A stretch of 64,000 nucleotides of DNA from positions 122,565,738 through 122,629,737 of the forward strand of contig NC_090944.1 in assembly GCF_040807025.1 (NCBI RefSeq), written 5' to 3'. The notes under the pieces were generated by a model that searched no databases, was not told the origin of the DNA, and saw only the letters and a list, made by a program, of their open reading frames with translations. Positions within the stretch are counted from its first letter, which is position 1. Each line of letters begins with the position of its first letter. Origin of the DNA: Struthio camelus (Eukaryota > Chordata > Aves > Struthioniformes > Struthionidae). Of this stretch, positions 48,786-59,510 are shown piece after piece. The position numbers and the translations under genes are program-made.

Positions 48786-48850
48786 GGGCCAGATTCACTC
48801 CTGGTGTAACCCTAGTGACATCCCTAGAATTAAATGAGGTATACGTTGAC
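48786..48850. mobile_element. Possible ancient amniote repeat scrap
   Basis: 'ggggccagattcactcctgg' and 'tgtaaccctagtgacatccc' resemble the 'gggccagattcatccctggtgtaac' opening of an old repeat common in turtles, crocodilians and birds (from memory). It is decayed and its edges are unclear. Confidence 0.45.
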
Positions 48851-50456
48851 TCTCTGGTGCTTGAATTAACATTAACAACTTAAAAATCTAAACGAGGAGG
48901 TAGATTCTGATTTACAACTAGAAAATAAAAATCTATCACCATGGTATTCCATCAAACTAATACTTTTTTTCCCTGAGATTTTAATTAAAACATGATACTT
49001 TCTTGTGAACATTCTAAACTAATCAGATGAAATAAAAAAAGACAAGTGGTTTCTGTGAATACGTGAAGAGTAAGAAAGTAAGTCTCTAGTTCTGAAGTGT
49101 AAACTGTTAACATTTACAAGACTACACAGTAGGTGATACCAGGCTGAGTTCCCGTTTCTATCCTTCTGCAGATATTAAAATAAGACAACACAGATGGAAA
49201 TGAAAAGCAGTTCCAAGCAGCCATTCAAAAACAGTTGTTCTCTGAGATGATAAAGATGAGGAATCATCTAGCAGGCATGCTCACTGAAAGAAGACTTCTG
49301 CAGTAATTCAAAAAAGAATTATTTTCCATTTCTGTGGGAAAATAGACTAAGAAACTGAATCACAGAATGGTGATATTCATGTATGTCACACGGGTGATCT
49401 TTTTAAAGAAGAAAATACCATTTTTTAGCAGACATTGTTCAATAAAACCAGCATTGTCTAATGTCTTTACTGTATCTGCTTGGTGTTTAACACCTGAGAG
49501 TTTGAGTATGACTTTTGTTCTCCGCAGCAATATAAAAAAAAGGGTATTTCCACATACAAACACTCCGTGGGATTTTTCGTGCCTCAGTCATGGTTTCTCC
49601 ACTTGGCTTCTAGTCATGTATCTTGATAAGCAGGTTACGTTACTATATGCCACTGTTTGTGTTCAGTATATGTGAATGGTTAAATGCAAAAACAATTACC
49701 TAGGATAACAGCTGATTTCTCGGAGAAGTAGTAGATAACCTACTTTTCCTTTGTTGGATGCTATCGTATGTTCTGTAGTCTTTTATCTCCTGTGGTAAAA
49801 GAAGATGAAACTAAGTTAATAGGAAGGTTTACATGATATTTAAATGTTTATTCTTCATAAAGCATATCCTGTGTCCTTTAAAAATGTATTAAAATGTTGT
49901 TTTGGTCTGTGTGTGATAAAGTTGTATATTCCAGTACCCCAATTTTGTGGAATATTATGACTTAATTTGAAGAGAGACTGTGAAAAGCAGTACAGGGAGT
50001 TGAAGTTACACCGATTGGAGATAGCAGATGACTCCTTAAATTATCTGTGCAGCAGATTAAGGTTTATCCTGCAAGAGCATGCACGTACCACCTGCAACTT
50101 AGTGTAAGCAACTCATCCCAGTCAGGCTCCCCAGGGCTGCTTTGTCCTGTGTTTGAGCATCTGCACACTGAAAGAGAGGAAGAGATGAAAAAGGCTCTGT
50201 CCCTTCACAATGCACAGCAAAGCTGCGATCACCAGGTGTTTATTTCTTACTAAAGCAAACAGGCAAATTGAGACTCAATGACTGATGCTTTTCTCCTGAG
50301 TACCTCCAGAGGTAGCCCAGCAATATGCTATAATTTTGGTCTGGACAGACAGTTGGAGTCCTGCAAACCCTTTGAGCATTAGAGCTGCATTTGGAATATG
50401 AATCCTTCAGTGGTGGAGACTATCCTTGTATCTATGAGAACAGCCGCTCTTGTTCT

Positions 50457-50481
50457 CACAGGGCTATCATGTAGCCCTGTG
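50457..50481 (+). promoter_or_regulatory. Perfect hairpin just upstream of FSHR exon 2
   Basis: CACAGGGCTA (50457-50466) and TAGCCCTGTG (50472-50481) are perfect 10-base complements around a 5-base loop TCATG. The structure ends 41 bp before exon 2, upstream of the pyrimidine tract and near where the branch point should lie. In the pre-mRNA it could influence exon 2 recognition. The structure is seen directly; any function is inference. Confidence 0.5.
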
Positions 50482-50522
50482 TTGCGAATAGTGAGTAATC
50501 AGCACATTTTCTCTGTTTTCAG

Positions 50523-50594
50523 GAGATTTGTCCTTACCAAGATGAGAGTCATTCCAAAAGGAGCTTTCGCAGGACTTGGTGACCTAGAGAAAAT
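50523..50594 (+). CDS. FSHR: Follicle-stimulating hormone receptor, coding exon 2
   Basis: The 72-bp exon encodes the end of codon 51, residues 52-74 ([20 protein letters not shown] followed by LEK) and two bases of codon 75. It forms the first leucine-rich repeat of the hormone-binding ectodomain. Against human FSHR recalled from memory, only positions 58 (Met for Leu), 62 (Pro for Gln), 67 (Ala for Ser) and 69 (Leu for Phe) differ. The acceptor is tttctctgttttcag|GA and the donor AAAAT|GTATGT. Phase is kept with exon 1 (CT+G gives Leu51), and 72 bp equals the mammalian exon length. The two exons thus establish the gene and its + orientation. Exon 3, which should begin with the codons for E-I-S-Q, was not found downstream. 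Confidence 0.96.
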
Positions 50595-53500
50595 GTATGT
50601 ATTGTGTCAATATTTACTGGAAAACAACCATTTTACTTTAAGCAGTAGTTTCTGGCTGTAGCTCCTTTTACTGCTTCAATCTGTATGCAAGTCCCTAACT
50701 GAGCTTCATGTAGTTTCGTTTTTCTGTTTCCAAAAACAAAAAAAAAGAAACATTTTTTAAGACGATGTTCCAAAACGCTGTTGTCACAAATACATTTCTG
50801 TATCAGCAAGAAAGCAGTTCTTGGTCAAAGGGTTAGTTCAGCACGGAGTGTCATCGTAATTAATAAATAAAATGCTATAGCAGAAGTCCATGGGAAAGTG
50901 ATTAATGTGAGAACTTTGAATTAGATTATAGTAAATCAGTGGGAGATCAGAGAGGAAAATGGTATATTCGTAACAGGTCAGCCAGTTCTCTCTTCACTAC
51001 TGAATAAACGGGATAATTTTGTGTGTGTTTAGAGTCCTCTGGGAGGATGCTTGCAATAAGTTTCTCACAGATGCTTGTTGTGAAAATCTTAGCGTGTAAG
51101 GAGTAAAAGCATCTAATTTCCATGAATGTTAGCGATAAGCATGGAGATAAAATTATGAGCACCTTTGATGAGCCAATATATCACATACCCATTGGTATAC
51201 TGTTGTGGATGTACTGCAGCCCACCACCCTGGGAGTAAGAATGCTGAGTAGCATGTTTCCTAGTATTCTCTAGCTACAGAAAATCTGTAAGTTAACTCAC
51301 GTTAGCACCAGAAAAGATAACTGTCGCTGTCAAATCTGAGCTATTTTGTGGCATGCGTGACTCTTCTGAGTTATTTCCTATATGAGGAAATTACACTGTG
51401 TTTAGAATACACCCAGTCTTGCACCTTGACTGGTGAGGGCCACCAATATGCTGTTTGTCCAGGAGTAGTCTGAGTGGGAGCAGGGAATACCCTTTAATGT
51501 GAGTGCCTTTTTCGGTGATGTAGATGTAATGACGATACTAAAACAGAATTGATTCCCAGCGTTTCTCTTTGTTGTCTTCTCCTTCCCCTCATTACCCTTG
51601 CAGAACTAGAGGAGGTAGCAAAAGAGAAGGAGCGGGGGGACAGCAGAAGGCAGGGCAAATGAAAGGGAAGAATTTTGAACCTAAGGAAGTATGGGTGAAT
51701 TAGGAACGAGCAGTGACTATGCAAGAAGAATTCAATATTTGCTGGTCAGTAACAAGTAGTAAAGCTGACGTGGCGTCTGGCCTTTTACCTAGCATGAAGT
51801 CCATTTCAGGATGTCATAGTAGTTTCGAGTCTTTTATTGGCCCATGCATGCTGGTGTGCACTAGAAAGCCTTCTGTTGCTGCAGCCCACTCATGGATATG
51901 GACCCTCATAACCCTGTCAAGCGCAGGATGGCAGATGAAGCAGATCTGTCAGCTTCCTCAGACTGATTCTTGACTTATAATGGTGTATGTAAGGCCCCCC
52001 TTCAGGGGCCTTTCGGAAACTGAACCCATCAGTGCTTCTGTTCCTGGTTCAGGACTGTAGTTATGAAGGCACTTGGTCTAAGTTAGAAGAAGAGGATTTG
52101 CCCCTGAAAGCTTTCTAAAACACCACCATCACTCCATTAAGGTTTTACTATATTTAGGCTCTTGCTGAAGAGGGCTGCTTTATGAAGGTCAAAAAAAAAA
52201 AACCCAAAGTTGCCTGCCTGAGTTAGGAGGACTGGATCCCAGTCACACTGAGTAGTTCAGCCCAGTCTATGTTTACAATAGTTGTGCTTAATGCTCCGTC
52301 ACAATAAACAGTCATTTTCTTGAGAAAAAAAGAAAGCAAATCCTATTTTTTGTGGCCAGGCGTTACCAGTTAGGAATAAAATGAGCTCAGTGTCGCTAGT
52401 TTTGTTGGCACTTGTTTCTCCCCAAATCTGCTGGATTCCTTTTAGCCTCGTCCTTACAGAAAATCATTACGCTCTCTGGACTGTGAAGTGAGTTACAAAG
52501 TGTGTTGTTAACTGTTCACGTTATCTTTAATTACTCAGAAACCATATGTCAGTTATGTATGAAGTGTAACGATTACATTGAATGGGATGTCTCTAAGTGG
52601 TGATTTATTGTTAACAAAAAAAAAAATTATACATGGAAATGAGCTCAATGTGAAAATATATCCGTGTTCTATTAGTACATGGAGGAGAAACGGGGACAGA
52701 TAGTTTATAGCAAAATATCTTTGAAAATAAAAGTGTGATAAATATGTAAATGAGACCAATCAACATCAACAAAGATGCAGTATTTGCAGATGATATGGCA
52801 AGCAGATAAAATTTGAAATAGCTCACGGATCCTAAATCTAATCCATAAAATATGCATCAGAAATATTCGTAATAATGTAGGGACAAAAAAGTATATAATC
52901 AAATGGTATATTTGCATATAAAAACAGAGCCTTTGTATGAAAGCCTTTTTTCGCTTGCAAGATCATGCACAAAAAGGAAGATTAAAGCAAACTGCAGTCC
53001 ATCGAAAGGAAACAGCTATTAATAATGTGATACCTCCATGTGGTAAGATGTGGATAGCCTGATGTATACAAATGAGATACTTTAATGTAGTGTACATATT
53101 ATGCTTGCATAGAACTAAAAAGGCTAAAAATCAAGGGAGTGACAGTATTTCCTAAGCATATTACTAATGAAAATCGGTGTCTGATAAAATCCAGCAGGTC
53201 TGTGTACATGATCTTTATCGCTTCTAGATCGTTTCTAACTGTGCTTCTGAGAATGGGGTAGGTCTTAAGGCCCATGAGTTGCAGGTAGTGGTGACCTTTG
53301 AAATCATCTGTTTGGGATGAGCTGGCTGGATATGAATTCAATAGCAGATGGGTCCTCCATAAGAATCGTAGCTCTTTTCTGTTTGCATTCAAAGGAAAGG
53401 AAAGCTTTTGAATACGAAGACCAAAAACTTCTGGTTTTCAAAGAAAAAAACATCCAGTGAAGTTTTTCAGTGTTTGCTTTCTACATGCATTTTTTATTTT

Positions 53501-54723
53501 TCCTAAAAACTAAAACACCTGGGAACTCTGAACAAATGTATTTTGCCACAAAATGTTTAATATTTCCAGTCAGATGCTTTGTCTTGGTGCCCATGGAAGA
53601 CTGCATTTATTTTTCCCCCCCTCTCTCTGTTCTGAGTCGAAAGCCTTTTTCGGACTGTCCAGAGACTTTCCAGAATGTACACTAGTGACCAGGACTCATT
53701 ATGAAAAAGCGGTATGACCTGGAAACGTCAGCGTGGAGCCCCCGATCTGCCCTCCCTGTAAAGCTCCAGTTTTAGTTACCAAATTAAAACCTTTTGATTT
53801 TAATCTGATTTTTTAGTTGGACAAAATACAGATGTTGAAGGAAGGATAAAATTTCGGCTGAAATGGTTTTGTCATTTTCCTAAATTTTCTGGAAAATGAG
53901 AGCCTATCTGAAGCTTCTACAGCTTGTCGTTTTCTTCTTGCTCGCCTAAATTCATTTTGTTCCTGAAAAATCATGAAATGTCCATTCTGCAGACTGTCAT
54001 GTAGAGAAACAACTTTTTACAGACATGTCCTAGGAAAAAGCTGCTCTCTCCCTCTTAAATAAAATCTTTAAGTTATGAAATGTTTTGACAGGCCCTAACT
54101 ATCTGAGATTTCTCTTACTAACAGTGTAATTTGAGTTTTTGTATAGAAAACTATTTCAGAAACAGCAGATCTGAGGAATACCCCACCAGTTTATTGCTAC
54201 CCGCTCTCCAACTTCTGCGCAGCTCTGGCTTCATGTTAATTTAGCAAATGGATGTTCAGGGAAGCCCGTAAGTTATTCTGGATACACGTTTGGTCTGTTC
54301 CTAAGAAGTCTTAGCCAGCTGGAATGTGGCATCTCCTCTACATTCCTGCTACACTCCAAGAACTAATTAACCTTCCAGTTACTAAATTAAAAGGCAACAC
54401 CATGTAAGCACATACCTAGCAAAATCAATTCAGCGTGCTCCGCAGCTGCCATGTCATCTTCAACCTGCACTGAAAGGGCTTAATTTAGAGGTGAGAAAGT
54501 CCAAAGCAATACTGAAGTCTCTAGATTTTTTTCTTGCTAACTTTCCTTATATTTCTACAAGGTAGGGAAGTAGATTTCTGAAAGTTGATCTAACAATGCT
54601 TGATTCAGGCACTATGTCTATAGGAAATTTGGTCTGAACCTCAGTAGCTGAAATAATGGACAGAATTAGAAAAGAGCTCTTTTCAGTCAAAACTGTGAGG
54701 AGTGCTCTTTTGCCTTTGCTGTT

Positions 54724-54781
54724 AGAGCAGATCTTCATCTGCTCTGAAATCAGCATAGCTCCATTAGCTTTAATGGAGCTA
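54724..54781. repeat. Two adjacent hairpins, the second in an ancient repeat core
   Basis: AGAGCAGAT-CTTC-ATCTGCTCT (54724-54745) has perfect 9-bp arms. Eleven bases on, TAGCTCCATTA-GCTT-TAATGGAGCTA (54756-54781) has perfect 11-bp arms. Both loops are 4 bases. The second resembles the 'ccattgacttcaatgg' core of the old amniote repeat noted elsewhere in the window, which may explain its symmetry. The first has no such explanation. Confidence 0.6.
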
Positions 54782-55460
54782 AACTGATTAACAGTAACCA
54801 AGAAACTGTGCTACCTGTGCAGTTTGAGATGTATTAACTCTCGTTAATATATTTGGCAACCACAGAAATTAAAAATAATATTTAACAGAAGTCATTTAGT
54901 GTCATGTATTCTGGCACTCGCTACTGTAAGACTAAAGATTAAAACTAAACTCCATAGCTGGGATGAACGGATATATTATGATGCTAAGGAAAGGTGAATG
55001 TCTCATTTCCCCCTTGGAAAAATCAAATGACAGAAATGCATGACACTACCTCTGAACTGTAAGTTTACATCCTGACTTGAAGGAGGGGAGAGGAGAGAGA
55101 AGAGGGATGGTATCAAAGCCTTCAGCCAAGGAAGCTATCATCGGTGGAGAGAGACTGCAGCTCCAAGTCACTACTGGGGAGGATAGAGGCAGTCTGAGGA
55201 ACCTGGTGCACCTAGGCTAATGTTACCTTTTGAAATACACCTGTCATGGCTTTTGGAGCTAAAAATAAGCCCTTCTTAGGACTTTGATCATGCTCCTGAT
55301 CTGTATCATTGGAGAAAGATATTCTGTGTAACCAGGGTTCTCTGTACAGTGATGCTGTGGGTGGAGAGATGTGATTGCCCTACCTATGCAAACTGAATAA
55401 GTTTTATATCCTGAGGCACAGCCCCCTTAAAAATCCATAGACGGTTATTTATTCTTTTGA

Positions 55461-55503
55461 AAGATTTATTCTGAAACATAGGAAGATTTATTCTGAAACA
55501 TAG
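55461..55503. repeat. Recent tandem duplication, 22-bp period
   Basis: A 22-bp unit beginning AAGATTTATTCTGAAACATA (55461-55482) is repeated without mismatch at 55483-55503 (21 of 22 bases present). The perfect identity suggests a recent event, possibly still polymorphic. Confidence 0.92.
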
Positions 55504-55940
55504 TATTTTATATCTTTCACTCTCAAGTCTAACCTTGGTGCAGCCCAAGGAAGCTCATCCAGGTATGTGAAGAACTTTGTGAAGTATAAGACATCAAGGA
55601 GAAGACGACTTTTGTTGGCAGTGTTGTATAGTCTGGAGTAATGGGAGAACAGGATTTCTTTAAGTTTTTGGCAACGGCACATTTTAAGAACATGAACCAT
55701 ATTGTGGTCAACAGAACTTCTGTACCTCAGTCCTTGATGAGCTTTGAAAATCCTGGAAAGTGTTAAAGCTCCTAGAGTTGAGGGACTCTGTCGGAGGTGA
55801 TGGTCCTGGAAACTGAAGTCTTCTGTCTATGGAATACAGCAGGAGTATAAGCACCAGCTGTGTACAGCTTCCCCTTAATTAGAGAAAATAGCTCTGGATC
55901 ATATATTTATCTCGACGGTCAGCCCATTCAAACTTTTACC

Positions 55941-55957
55941 TTTTTTTTTTTTTTTTT
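55941..55957. repeat. T17 homopolymer
   Basis: Seventeen T residues after 'cttttacc', then 'ctgctggg'. Low-complexity sequence in intron 2. Confidence 0.85.
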
Positions 55958-57277
55958 CTGCTGGGACTGCTGACCTAGTGATGGCTCATATAAACAGATG
56001 GTGGTCTGCTGTGACCAGGATGCATGGGCACCGGGTTATGTCGTATATGACAACTAACCTTATGCATGATGCTAAAAATCTCTTCTGTTTGTCCCTGTAG
56101 GCTTAAAGTCAGGTCACACTTTCCATAGATGAAACTCGGTTATCTTTAATATTTTGTTTCACCTGAAGTGAAGTACTTGAGGACAGTGGGGATTGATCCC
56201 TCAGAAGAGTAGTTTGTAGGCACAAATCAAGGCATAACTCTCTTCCTGAGAGCAGGGGAAGGAGCAAGATTCTTGCCTTGGGTGTAAAAGTCTCATCAGG
56301 ACTGGAATCTGGCATAGTGAAAAGTGTCTGTATTTAGCAAGTTTTTACAGCCTGGAAAAATTGGTGGACTTTCAATCCAGACTTCAGCACTACCACTACT
56401 TCAGCAGTAGCCATCAAAGCTGCCTGGCCTAGCAAATGCTGAGAGATGTCTCCCTTCTCCTGTGCTCCTGACCCTGGCTTCACTCAGACCCAGCATGTGA
56501 TTCTGTAATGCTTGCTAGCATGCAACCTAAACGGAGGGGAAGGGAAGGAGGGGGACCGGAAACTGCATGGTCACCTAAGAATGAGCAATCCATGTCTTCT
56601 GCTCCTAAGAAAGCTGAGCAGCATGCTGGAGTTTCTCTGATTTTTATTGCAGTGCACCATGTGCTGCATCGCATGATTCAGTATCTGAGAGGCTGTGGTT
56701 AAAAAAGATCATTAAAATTACTTTGAGAACATGATTAGAATTCAGTGTAACTGAGATATTTGGAAGCCGGTTCTGGACAGCAGTTCTTTTCCATCTTTTG
56801 TTATGCCCTTTGGATAAATCTATCTTTTTTGCAAGAAGCAAAATATGGATTTGCAGTAGTTGCTGTGATACATCAGTTAAATAGTTTGTGTTTACAGAAA
56901 TATTTATTTGCCTCTCTAAGGTGGAAGAGGGACACTGCATTCTGTGCACCAAAACATATACTGAATCTGGTAAGGATTATGCCTTGGTAATAAATACTCC
57001 AGGGTATACTCTCAAGGTGTAACTCCATGGATATTATATTGTAATTTACATTATTGGAAGTTATGTGCAACATTCAGCGTCTTAAGGGCAGGGCATGAAA
57101 AGAAGCATGCTACTTAATGCATTTAAATGAATCTAAATATGCATTTTCTCTCAGGGAACAGAGGGCTACAGTTCAAAAACATTAAGGCCAATAACCAGCA
57201 GAAGCAGAGAAATTTCAAAGTTCAGGCTGACGTTCCAAAGAATAAATGTTTTAACGTGGCCGTTGTTATCATACAGA

Positions 57278-57468
57278 CCTTACCGCTCCGTCTCCCTGGT
57301 GTGACGCTGCGTGGCCAGCAGCGAGTGCAGGCTGCCAGCCGCCGCGCGGTGATCGAGCAGAGCAGCGGGCGGTTGCAGGAACTGCTCTGGCTCCTGCTGG
57401 CAGGAGTGCAAGTCTCCAGTACCCCCATCGCAGCTGACAGCAGTCAGTGATTCTGGACCCTCTCTTTT
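57278..57468 (-). other. CpG-rich block with a possible minus-strand exon
   Basis: About a dozen CpG sites fall within 150 bp of otherwise CpG-poor intron 2. On the - strand an open frame of about 61 codons runs from a stop at 57471-57469 down to a donor-like GCG|GTAAGG (57283-57278). Its composition looks protein-like (for example LHSCQQEPEQFLQPPAALLD), but there is no ATG and the upstream acceptor is poor. I recognise no family. Other frames here are also open, as GC-rich DNA tends to be. It could be a small CpG island, a retroposed fragment or a real exon of an antisense transcript. Confidence 0.2.
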
Positions 57469-59079
57469 CTAATACGGAGGGGTTGCTTACCCTTCTGGCC
57501 ACTGGTTCAGCAGCAAAATCAAGTAAGAAAGCGTATGTGGTGCTTCATGTACTGTATGTGTGTCATAGCCTGACAGCATCCAGTGTGTCAGTCTTCATTT
57601 GCCCATTTCTACGTTCACCCCTTTGAAATGGGTTCCCGCAGATAGGATGTGATGGGCGAACAACTATGCAAGCTTCTCCCAGGGTCCTGTAACGCACCGT
57701 CGGTAGAGAGACTGGGCAAAGCAGTGCATTTGGTTGCTTGTCGCAGTACGGCTATGGGTGGGTTAGACATATTTTCCTTAAGAATGAAAGCCATTACTTA
57801 AAATGACTGTTTTCCAGCCTCTGCAAATATCATTCCTTGGATAGCAAATTTAAGTCTTTGGTATGAATATATATAAGGAATATGTATGGTATGTTCATAA
57901 TTTATTTCATTTCCTGAAAGTAGAAGCTATGTCTTGTGTTCTAAATATAACAAGGAATGAACCAGGACTATTTTTTTCATCATAATCTGTAAATGTTTTG
58001 CTGCATCAGCACCTGGTATTCTGCTAAAGCTTATCTGTGGAAGAGATCTTGCATCCGTTGTTATTGTTGTTATTCCTTGCAGAATTACAAAAAAGTGAAG
58101 CAGACTTATCATCCATGTTAATAAGTTATTGCTAGGTCAAAGACCAGCGAATTTAACTACAGCATTTTAATATGTCAGTAAATGCTTACTCTGATCTCAA
58201 TCTTTGCTAATGCTTTAGCAGAACAAAATCACAGATAAAATAATAACCTTTAAAAGAAGGAACTAGGGAATATAAAAATCAGTTCATAGTGCCCATATCA
58301 ACATTTTTTAACTTTCCCACTTAAAAAGTCACAGAAAATCATGCCACTATTTGCATATTTTAATTGAAACATGTTAAAATGCAAAAAGAGAAGTATTCCA
58401 TAATTCTTTCTCTGTGGTTTTGTATCTTGATGCTTGCTTTCTTTGATGGAATAGATTTGGAAAGGAAAAAAATGGAAATGTATTTTTGTCTTTACTTTCT
58501 TTTATCTAGCAAGAATTAGTTTTGTGGTAATGAATTGTTAGCAGAATTTTCATTTGTTAACTGTTTTAGTGTAAATCCGGCATTAGAAACTGAGGTATTC
58601 AATGAAAGAGTCATCCTGGATGTCATTTCTGTCCCTGCTTCACAACTGCCTAGGCACAGAGACAGATAAAGTGAAAAAGGGAAATTTACTTGCTTGTATG
58701 AACGCTCTAATGCCTCTCCCCAGTGTGACATACTATTGAGATTATTTGAATTCATGAAGAAGAAACATGGGAAAATGCATATATAAGAGCCTACCCTTTT
58801 TTAGGAGAAAACTTAAATCCAATGTTCTTATATCTTTCTCTACATAAACAAATCGGATAAAATTCAGTGTCGGCTAAATGCAGATGAGTTAACATGCATG
58901 GAGAAAAAGAATTGCTCTTTTTCATGTCTAAATATGGTCTCTGGATCAGCTTTGTTCATTCAAGAGATTTGAGGGTTATAACCCTCCAGTTCTAAAAGAA
59001 ATCTCGCATGAGTAGCCAAAAAACCCTACAAATGAAATGTTAGGAGTTACTAGGCAAAGGATGAGAACAAAACAGAAAA

Positions 59080-59510
59080 TACTGTATTTAAATTCATGGT
59101 GGGATCTCCCCAGCTTGAATGATTATGGGAGAGTTGAAAATGCCCAAAGAAGAGCAACAGGGCCGACAAGTTTCTTGAACACTCTCCATCTGAGAAGTGA
59201 TTGACTAGATTGGGACTCCTCAGCCTGGAGGGAAAGACATTTGCCAGGGGTATTGGAGTGGTCTGTACACTCAACATTAGCGTGAGGAAGGTGAACAGGG
59301 AAGGGTTATTTGCTGCCCTTTCTAATACTAGAACTGGAGGACAGGAGCTCCAAAAAAAACTAGTAAGTGACAAACCAAAAAAACCGAAAGAGATACTTCT
59401 TCACACGTATATGGTTCAGCTGTGGAGCTCTGCTCTGAGAATGCTGATGCTAAAAGTCTCCATGGTAAAATTTTGGGAAGAAAAATTCATCTTAGCTACT
59501 TACTTACTAA
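59080..59510 (+). mobile_element. Old CR1-type LINE relic, sense
   Basis: 'gaagagcaacagggccgaca' leads to 'gggactcctcagcctggagg', then 'tgaacagggaagggttattt', 'aactagtaagtgacaaacc', 'agatacttcttcacacgtat' and 'ggttcagctgtggagctctg'. This is the order of the end of the CR1 ORF and its 3' region in the sense orientation (from memory). It is decayed, with no intact frame and no clear terminal octamer tail. It is the only CR1 in the window on the same strand as FSHR. Confidence 0.7.

Larger units (their letters stand above)
14507..50522 (+). other. FSHR intron 1 (36,016 bp)
   Basis: The intron runs from donor GTAAGT (14507-14512) to an acceptor with a good pyrimidine tract (tttctctgttttcag, ending 50522). 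A very long first intron is typical of FSHR. Most of it is AT-rich, unique-looking sequence without recognisable genes. Items that can be named inside it are listed separately: G, C, A and T runs, CR1 pieces at 35040-35480 and 36860-37235, SINE relics at 32441-32545 and 42215-42318, CTCF-like motifs, and a candidate exon at 38072-38308. Stretches 14513-18660, 19103-25750, 28512-32440 and 42320-48140 otherwise hold nothing I recognise. Confidence 0.93.

Noticed and set aside
49359..49372. 'gaatcacagaatgg' as an antisense CR1 tail
   Set aside because: The following bases do not continue into the CR1 3' end as they do at 7912.
54109..54130. 'gagatttctcttactaac' as FSHR exon 3
   Set aside because: Only the first three codons resemble Glu-Ile-Ser. 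The frame then departs from the family and there is no acceptor or donor at the right distance.
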